A program made the translations under genes and the position numbers. The notes below the pieces were generated by a model, which worked only from the letters and a program-made list of their open reading frames with translations, made no database searches and was not told the origin of the DNA. This document shows, piece by piece, positions 6,861 through 11,212 of a stretch of 11,212 bases of DNA. Position 1 is the first letter of the stretch, and each line of letters begins with the position of its first letter. The stretch comes from Sulfurovum sp. bin170. Lineage in GTDB: Bacteria > Campylobacterota > Campylobacteria > Campylobacterales > Sulfurovaceae. The stretch spans positions 1 to 11,212 of the forward strand of contig NZ_JAACKB010000015.1 in assembly GCF_010892395.1 (NCBI RefSeq), written 5' to 3'.

Positions 6861-6926
6861 TCTAATATTGAACAAAAGATAATCCGCAATCCTCTTCCAT
6901 AATCTATGATTTGGGAGAGGTTAGGA

Positions 6927-7164
6927 TTATAGAGGCTTGTCCTGATTTCGTATATAATTTTTGATAATATCAATTGTAGCTCCACCAACAGATAGAAGAC
7001 AATAGGATTGAGACCCCAAAAAAGGGTTTCCAATAAAAAGGCTTCAAATATTCTTTAAACTCTTTCCTTATATATCTACTACTTACCGTTTTAAAATTAT
7101 TTATTAGTTTTGATAGCTGAATCTGTGGAGAAGATTCAAATGCAATATGAAGATAGTTTTGGCT
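6927..7164 (-). pseudogene. tnpA: IS200/IS605 Y1 transposase TnpA, truncated and frameshifted
   Basis: On the minus strand, from about 7164 downwards, the frame reads SQNYLHIAFESSPQIQLSK, then LINNFKTVSSRYIRKEF and YLKPFYWKPFF, after which similarity moves to another frame reading GSQSYCLLSVGGATID and IIKNYIRNQ before a TAA at 6927-6929. This is the second half of a small HUH transposase; the Tyr of NYIRNQ fits the catalytic tyrosine. The first half, about 60 residues, is missing, and the HUH motif has decayed to Tyr-Leu-His (YLH, first His lost). The shift lies in a T6G4 run near 7013-7022 and is repaired by removing one base. All three faults point to an inactive gene. No frame-preserving start exists. 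Family call is from motif order; a search would confirm it. Confidence 0.75.
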
Positions 7165-7200
7165 ACAATTATAACATAAAAAAATAATAGTTGTGAAAAA

Positions 7201-7983
7201 ATGAAAATAGTAAAGACAGCAAAATTAAAAATTCTAACCCATACCACAACTTTTGATAACACCATAGAGATATATAATCAAGCTTTAAGTTTCTATATTT
7301 ATGTTTGTGAAAAAGAATATCCAAATTTTTTAGATAAAGTTTCCAAAGAAAAATTAAATTATATAGAATCACTAACCCACAAAACATCCAAAAACAGAGA
7401 TATAAAATATGATTTTGATAAAGATTTTTATAAATTTCCATCATACCTAAGAAGAGCCGTAATTATGGATGCATTGGGAGTTATTGATAGCCATTTTTCA
7501 AGAGTGAAAAATTGGGAAGAAAAAAAAGAAAAAGCTCAATCAAAAGGTAAAAAATTCTTTGAGAAGCCACCTAAAATAAATTATGAACCAAACTCTTTTC
7601 CTACTTTGTATAGAGACAATATGTGGAAAAAGATAAAAGATGGTATAGCACAAATCAAAGTTTTCAAAAAGAGTGATTGGATATGGATAGATATAAACTA
7701 CTCGACAAAATCTCTAAAATCAGGAAAGAATTATAGATTTAAGAATTTTAAAGAGTTTAATCCTATGCTCATTAAAAAAGGAAAAAAATATTTTCTTCAC
7801 ATTTCACATGAAACAGAAGTTAAACTTAACTCAACTCCTCTAAAAAAACAAAAGGTTATAGGCGTTGATTTAGGCTTAACCAATAGTGCAGTTTGTAGTT
7901 GTATATCTAAGCTTTCTAGTGTCACAAGGAGTCCTCAATATTTATTGGGTAATTTTAACATAAAACAGTATACTATTCCCTAA
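7201..7983 (+). pseudogene. tnpB: TnpB RNA-guided nuclease, 3'-truncated remnant
   Basis: TnpB is the transposon-encoded, RNA-guided RuvC nuclease ancestral to Cas12. The 260-codon frame begins with a typical TnpB N-terminus (MKIVKTAKLKIL...) and runs through the wedge and helical parts, with YRDNMWKKIKDG near 137-148 and a basic stretch 168-196. It reaches RuvC-I as VIGVDLGLTNSAVCS (219-233), where D223 is the first catalytic aspartate. Soon after C234 the sequence stops looking like TnpB. The RuvC-II glutamate, zinc finger and RuvC-III aspartate are absent, as is the downstream guide-RNA region. It therefore cannot cut DNA. The last 25 or so codons are read-through into the surE upstream region; its TAA overlaps the surE ATG by one base. 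No ribosome-binding site is evident. Confidence 0.85.
7932..7982 (+). promoter_or_regulatory. Probable surE promoter, very close to the start codon
   Basis: TATACT (7969-7974) is a good -10 box; TTGGGT (7945-7950) could be a weak -35 at 18 bp. The -10 ends only 8 nt before the surE ATG at 7983, so transcription would begin at about 7981-7983 and give an almost leaderless mRNA. No Shine-Dalgarno sequence precedes the ATG. A small hairpin, CTCAAT with ATTGGG (7934-7949), overlaps the -35 area. Confidence 0.5.
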
Positions 7984-8774
7984 TGAAAAAAGATATAAAG
8001 AAAATACTAATAACAAACGACGATGGATTCGACTCTCCTGCTCTTTTAGCACTAATCAAAGCTCTGAAACCTCTAGGTGAAGTAACAACCGTTGCACCAA
8101 CACTAGAGAAGTCCGCTTGTGGACACTCATTAACACTTACTAAACCTCTTAGATTTGTAGAGTTAGAGAAGGGATTTTTTAAACTAGATGATGGAACCCC
8201 AACCGATTGTGTTTTTTTGGCTCTGCATAAACTTTATGAGGCTAACTACCACCCTGACATAGTCATCTCTGGCATCAATATTGGGGCAAATATGGGTGAA
8301 GATATAACCTACTCTGGAACTGCATCAGGGGCTATGGAGGCTGTACTTCAAGGGGTTCCTGCTATTGCTATCTCACAAGATTTTTCTGATGATATGAGTG
8401 AGAGAGATGGGTGGGAGTATAAGTTGGCAACAGAGACTATTGTAAAAGTTGTCAAAAAGATATTTGATGGCTCGTTTCCTCTCTCTCCAAGAAAGTTTCT
8501 AAATATCAATATACCTGCTCTAAAACCAAATGAGTGCAGAGGTATAAAAATAACCAAAACAGGTAGCAGAGTCTATACCAATGATGCAGACTCACACATC
8601 AACCCACGAGGGGTGGAGTATTTTTGGATAGGGCTTGTGAACCATGAGTGGAGAGAGACGACAGGGCAAATAAGTGATGTTGGAGCTGTAAAGAGTGGTT
8701 TTGTCTCTATTACTCCTATTCATCTCGATATGACTTCGCATGATGACATTAGAGAGCTTGAGTCATGGATTTAA
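7983..8774 (+). CDS. surE: 5'/3'-nucleotidase SurE
   Basis: SurE is a cytoplasmic metal-dependent phosphatase that removes phosphate from nucleoside monophosphates and supports stationary-phase survival. The 263-residue product has the N-terminal metal site ITNDDGFDSPAL (10-21, D13 and D14), S44 in KSACGHSLT, and VISGINIGANMGEDITYSGT (94-113) with N99; AMEA and the rest of the core also fit. These match the Asp-Asp-Ser-Asn metal ligands of the family, and length is normal. The start is ATG 7983: it precedes KKILITNDDG, and no later ATG would keep the fold. It heads a four-gene run (surE-tcdA-hydrolase-yciH) and overlaps the next gene by 10 nt. It lies just after the transposon remnant, whose insertion or decay may have changed its upstream control region. 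Confidence 0.96.
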   Translation: MKKDIKKILITNDDGFDSPALLALIKALKPLGEVTTVAPTLEKSACGHSLTLTKPLRFVELEKGFFKLDDGTPTDCVFLALHKLYEANYHPDIVISGINIGANMGEDITYSGTASGAMEAVLQGVPAIAISQDFSDDMSERDGWEYKLATETIVKVVKKIFDGSFPLSPRKFLNINIPALKPNECRGIKITKTGSRVYTNDADSHINPRGVEYFWIGLVNHEWRETTGQISDVGAVKSGFVSITPIHLDMTSHDDIRELESWI

Positions 8775-9409
8775 GATTTCAACGCTGTGAACTTCTTTTT
8801 GGAAAAGAGGATTTTGCTAAGATTCAAAAAGCTAAGATACTCATCCTTGGTGTGGGTGGGGTCGGTTCTTATGCTCTTGATTGTCTGTGGCGTTCAGGGG
8901 TTTCAGATATTACAATTATCGACTATGATAGATATGATGAGACCAACCAAAATCGTCAGATAGGTTCGGAGGCTGTTGGAGAGCTAAAGACAGATGTACT
9001 AAAAAAGCTCTATCCAACCATTACAGCTATTAATCAAAAGATGGATATGGCATGGGTTGCAGAGTTTGATTTTGAACCTTATGACCTGATTATAGACTCT
9101 GCTGATACTACCAAAGTCAAGATAGAATTGGCAAAAAAGGTCTATAAAAAGCTTATTATGTCAACAGGTTCAGCAAAACGATTTGACACCTCCAAGATAG
9201 AGGTTGCATCCATTTGGAAAAGTTCAGGTGATGCACTTGCTAGAAAAATTCGTAATGAACTCAAAAAAGCTAGATTTGATAGAAATTTTACAGTAGTCTT
9301 CTCTCCTGAAGAGGACAGATGCAAAGAGAAAGGCTCATTTGTCGGGGTAACAGGTGCTTTTGGGCTAACTATCTGTTCAGAAGCTATAAAAAAGATAATA
9401 AAAGGCTAA
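8765..9409 (+). CDS. tcdA: ThiF/MoeB/HesA-fold E1-like enzyme, probable tRNA t6A dehydratase TcdA
   Basis: TcdA (CsdL) uses ATP to turn N6-threonylcarbamoyladenosine at tRNA position 37 into its cyclic form. The 214-residue product has RFQRCELLFGKEDFAKIQ at the start, a Rossmann GVGGVGS (29-35), DYDRYDETNQNRQ (53-65), which binds ATP in this fold, and IIDSADTTKVK (109-119) with D111. A later stretch, SSGDALARKIR (153-163), matches the GDPLARKVR-like segment typical of TcdA rather than MoeB or ThiF. No CXXC zinc pairs are seen, which also favours TcdA. It is shorter than E. coli TcdA (about 268 residues), lacking C-terminal sequence. It starts within the surE end (10-nt overlap), and 2 nt separate it from the next gene. 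A general E1-like role cannot be excluded. Confidence 0.83.
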   Translation: MDLRFQRCELLFGKEDFAKIQKAKILILGVGGVGSYALDCLWRSGVSDITIIDYDRYDETNQNRQIGSEAVGELKTDVLKKLYPTITAINQKMDMAWVAEFDFEPYDLIIDSADTTKVKIELAKKVYKKLIMSTGSAKRFDTSKIEVASIWKSSGDALARKIRNELKKARFDRNFTVVFSPEEDRCKEKGSFVGVTGAFGLTICSEAIKKIIKG

Positions 9410-9411
9410 AG

Positions 9412-10542
9412 ATGAAAATTTATATATATTTATTGATTTTTACCATTAATATATTTGCAAATGTTACAGAGTTTGAAGAGTATATAAGCAAAGAGATAGC
9501 AGACAAAACACCACCATCTGTCTCTTTTGCTATACTCAAAGGTGACAAGATAGTATATACCAAAAGCATGGGGTATAATGATGCAAATATGAGTCAAAAG
9601 ACAACTACCCAAAGCGTCTATCATGTCTACTCTCTCACTAAAATTCTAGCCTCGACACTAGTGATGCAACTCATAGAGGAGAGACAGATAGGTTTAAATG
9701 ACTCTATCAAAAAATATTTTCCAAACTTTGACCTTAGGTATGATGGAAAAGAGGTTGACATCACAATCCTAAATCTCCTCAACCACAGTTCAGGGATTGG
9801 TGACCGTTCATCGGAGGTCAAAGATATGATGGGAAGTCAAAAGAGCGACAGCTATTTGGAGCTACCCTATATGCCAGGGTCTGAGGCTAAATACTCCAAT
9901 GCAGAGTATATTATTTTGAGCAAAGTTATAGAGCAAGTCACCAATAGAAGATTTGATGAGCTAATAAAAGAGTATATTTTAGAGCCTACAGAGATGAGAC
10001 GAAGCGATTTTACTTATAATAAGAGTATGGCAAAGGAACAGGTTTATGGAACTATACAGTTTTTTTCACTCGCTGGAACAGTTATGAGATTTATGATTGA
10101 GGATGAGGATCAAGATTTCTATGAGGGGTGTATGTTATGGTTAAAAGAGTTTGATATAGAGTGGCAGGCCGCTGGTGGATTGGTCTCCTCCATAGAGGAT
10201 ATGGCAAAATTTCTCTCTGCTTATCATGGCAACAGACTATTCTCAAAAGAGACCAAAGATATATTTATCAACAACAAAACGGTCAAAGTAGACTCATGGA
10301 TGTCCTCACAAGAGGAGGTAAGCTTTGGTATAGGCTGGTATCATATCCATGACAAAGGTAAATTTTTCTACCAACATCAAGGTTTAGGACCTGGCTTTAG
10401 AACCATTATGCGTATCTATCCAGAGCTTGATACATCTATTATTATCCTAACTTCACAGACCAGTATAGATATAGATGATTGGGCTGATAGACTTATTGAA
10501 AATATTATCACGGAGGGTAAAAATGAGAAAAAATCTATTTGA
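9412..10542 (+). CDS. Exported serine hydrolase, class C beta-lactamase / penicillin-binding-protein fold
   Basis: The 376-residue product starts with a signal peptide (MKIYIYLLIFTINIFA, about 1-16), so it acts outside the cytoplasm. The three active-site motifs of the Beta-lactamase (PF00144-type) fold are present: SLTK (74-77) with nucleophile S74 and K77, YSN (161-163), and HQG (322-324) in the place of KTG. The HXG form is common in esterases and D-aminopeptidase-like members, so true beta-lactam hydrolysis is not implied. NLLNHSSGIGD (121-131) is a strong family signature. I chose ATG 9412 because AAAGG (9401-9405) lies 6 nt upstream and the signal peptide begins there; the frame is open to an ATG at 9319, but that lies inside tcdA. 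Its place between two RNA/translation genes is unexpected. The substrate is unknown. Confidence 0.88.
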   Translation: MKIYIYLLIFTINIFANVTEFEEYISKEIADKTPPSVSFAILKGDKIVYTKSMGYNDANMSQKTTTQSVYHVYSLTKILASTLVMQLIEERQIGLNDSIKKYFPNFDLRYDGKEVDITILNLLNHSSGIGDRSSEVKDMMGSQKSDSYLELPYMPGSEAKYSNAEYIILSKVIEQVTNRRFDELIKEYILEPTEMRRSDFTYNKSMAKEQVYGTIQFFSLAGTVMRFMIEDEDQDFYEGCMLWLKEFDIEWQAAGGLVSSIEDMAKFLSAYHGNRLFSKETKDIFINNKTVKVDSWMSSQEEVSFGIGWYHIHDKGKFFYQHQGLGPGFRTIMRIYPELDTSIIILTSQTSIDIDDWADRLIENIITEGKNEKKSI

Positions 10543-10855
10543 GATGGAATCCAATTTTGATGATGCTTGGATATCAGATAACAAAGAGAAGCCTAAAAAG
10601 GCTAAATCAAGAGAGATAAAAGTACCACAAAAGCATCAACTACACTTTGCCAAAGAGAAGCGAAGAGGTAAAGTAGCCACTATAGTCAAACCATTTTATC
10701 TTGAAACAGATGAACTTAAAACTCTACTCAAAACCATCAAGAAGAAACTGGGAACAGGTGGAACAATCAAAGAGTGTAGCTTAGAGTTCCAAGGTGAAGT
10801 AGAAGATAATTTGCGTGTTCAGCTTGAAAAACTTGGGTATAGGTTTAAATCTTAG
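10523..10855 (+). CDS. yciH: SUI1/eIF1-like translation factor (YciH family)
   Basis: SUI1-domain proteins are small relatives of eukaryotic eIF1; bacterial YciH binds the 30S subunit and can affect initiation fidelity. The 110-residue product has a charged N-terminal tail (1-40, Lys/Glu-rich) and a SUI1 core from about 46: KVATIVKPF, ELKTLLKTIKKKLGTGGTIK (69-88) and ECSLEFQGEVEDNLRVQLEK, ending LGYRFKS. The GTGGTIK and EFQG elements match the family consensus. Start ATG 10523 has a strong GGAGG (10512-10516) 6 nt upstream. It overlaps the end of the serine hydrolase gene by 20 nt in another frame, so translation is probably coupled. ATG 10544 is in frame but lacks a ribosome-binding site. 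The spacer after it holds no clear terminator. Confidence 0.9.
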   Translation: MRKNLFEMESNFDDAWISDNKEKPKKAKSREIKVPQKHQLHFAKEKRRGKVATIVKPFYLETDELKTLLKTIKKKLGTGGTIKECSLEFQGEVEDNLRVQLEKLGYRFKS

Positions 10856-10921
10856 AAAATTTCAATATCAAATCCTCTAATAATTAACCTAAAAGATATT
10901 CACTAATATAAAAAAATTAGA

Positions 10922-10950
10922 TATAATCAAATAGAGACATATATTAGGGA
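10922..10950 (+). promoter_or_regulatory. Promoter and ribosome-binding site for the last gene
   Basis: TATAAT (10922-10927) follows an A-rich run with no clear -35. A start near 10934 would leave a leader of about 22 nt that contains AGGGA (10946-10950), 5 nt before ATG 10956. The last gene is thus transcribed independently of the surE run. Confidence 0.6.
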
Positions 10951-10955
10951 TTGAT

Positions 10956-11212
10956 ATGAGCAGTAAAAATTTTTTAGAAGTACCAATGGATGGAGCCAAT
11001 CTCTATATTGAGATTGAACCAAATAGCAGTGATGAGGCTCTAAGTAGGTTGGGTGCAAAGAAGCCCACAAAATTCTCTGGAGATTTTATAGATAGGCACT
11101 CGATAGGGGATGAGAGCAACAGAATAATAGAGGGGTCAAGTGACATATTTAGCAGGGTTGGCAAATCCATTACACATATTGGAAAAGAGATATATGATAG
11201 TATAGAGGAGCT
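10956..11212 (+). CDS. 5' part of a gene with a Trypco1/CU044_2847-like N-terminus
   Basis: Eighty-five codons are present before the window ends. The opening FLEVPMDGANLYIEIEPN (6-23) has the pattern of the trypsin-co-occurring domain 1 (also called the CU044_2847 family): a short strand, a 'P-x-D-G' turn, and an alternating hydrophobic IEI strand followed by an acidic residue. The middle (24-58) is polar and not informative. Residues 62-83 (DIFSRVGKSITHIGKEIYDS) form an amphipathic helix, as expected for the helix that follows in this family. In published analyses the domain co-occurs with trypsin-like proteases and other predicted conflict-system parts; whether such partners lie downstream cannot be seen. 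The match is by eye on a partial protein. The start is well supported by AGGGA and a promoter. Confidence 0.45.
   Translation, partial: MSSKNFLEVPMDGANLYIEIEPNSSDEALSRLGAKKPTKFSGDFIDRHSIGDESNRIIEGSSDIFSRVGKSITHIGKEIYDSIEE

Larger units (their letters stand above)
6761..7917. mobile_element. Degraded IS200/IS605-family element
   Basis: Three remains support this call: a terminal palindrome (6761-6813), a broken Y1 transposase on the minus strand (6927-about 7164), and a 3'-truncated TnpB on the plus strand (7201-about 7917). Divergent tnpA and tnpB is the IS605 layout, with the palindrome at the tnpA 3' side as left end. The right end is missing. The right limit is an estimate: TnpB similarity fades after about 7902. 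These elements make no target duplications, so exact borders cannot be set from this sequence. Confidence 0.75.

Noticed and set aside
6776..7033. An 85-codon minus-strand frame starting METLFWGLNP
   Set aside because: Its first half is the out-of-frame reading of the tnpA C-terminus, whose true frame gives the family motifs; it has no protein-like pattern of its own there.
9319..9411. N-terminal extension of the serine hydrolase by 31 residues
   Set aside because: It lies inside tcdA, hides the signal peptide, and ATG 9412 has a well-placed AAAGG.
10475..10522. N-terminal extension of the SUI1 protein by 16 residues
   Set aside because: ATG 10523 has GGAGG 6 nt upstream; the extension would increase overlap with the hydrolase gene and adds no SUI1 sequence.
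10860..10918. Terminator after yciH (AATATC/GATATT or CTAAT/ATTAG stems)
   Set aside because: The stems are 5-6 bp of A/T with long loops and no U-run; not distinguishable from AT-rich background.
1..11212. CRISPR array, rRNA or phage genes
   Set aside because: I saw no regularly spaced repeats, rRNA-like sequence or phage structural genes on either strand.

Overview
The window looks like chromosomal DNA from a Campylobacterota (Epsilonproteobacteria) bacterium of the Sulfurimonas/Sulfurovum kind. The DNA is AT-rich throughout. The run plsC-rpmH-rnpA-yidC-jag-mnmE matches the layout I associate with that group, promoters are extended -10 boxes with poor -35 boxes, and the proteins are rich in Lys, Ile and Asn. 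No species can be named from sequence alone. All genes run on the + strand except one decayed transposase fragment.

Region 1 (1-5006) is housekeeping. It holds the end of a PlsC-type acyltransferase, ribosomal protein L34, the RNase P protein, the membrane insertase YidC, the RNA-binding protein Jag, and the tRNA-modification GTPase MnmE. Three points stand out. The rpmH leader can fold into a long stem-loop. rnpA has no ATG, GTG, TTG or CTG start that would give a full protein. The small gene yidD, usual between rnpA and yidC, is missing; in its place is a 120-bp spacer with a promoter and an 18-bp direct repeat of 21-bp period.

Region 2 (about 5007-6757) is a two-gene unit with its own promoter: a predicted outer lipoprotein with a beta-sandwich-like C-terminus, then, 5 nt later, a DUF2235 alpha/beta hydrolase related to Tle1-type phospholipases. 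The pairing suggests joint function, possibly enzyme plus protective or anchoring lipoprotein. No secretion system genes are visible.

Region 3 (about 6761-7917) is a wrecked IS200/IS605-family element. It has a cloverleaf-like terminal palindrome, a frameshifted and N-terminally truncated Y1 transposase (tnpA, - strand), and a TnpB (+ strand) cut off just after its first RuvC aspartate. It cannot transpose by itself.

Region 4 (7983-10855) is a tightly packed run: surE (nucleotidase), a TcdA-like E1/ThiF enzyme for tRNA t6A cyclisation, an exported class C beta-lactamase-fold serine hydrolase, and a SUI1/YciH translation factor. Genes overlap or sit 2 nt apart, so they are probably cotranscribed. 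The surE promoter lies so close to its ATG that the message may be nearly leaderless.

Region 5 (10856-end) has a promoter and the first 85 codons of a gene whose start resembles the trypsin-co-occurring domain 1 (CU044_2847-like) family, known from predicted conflict systems. It runs off the window and is the best lead towards a less-described system.
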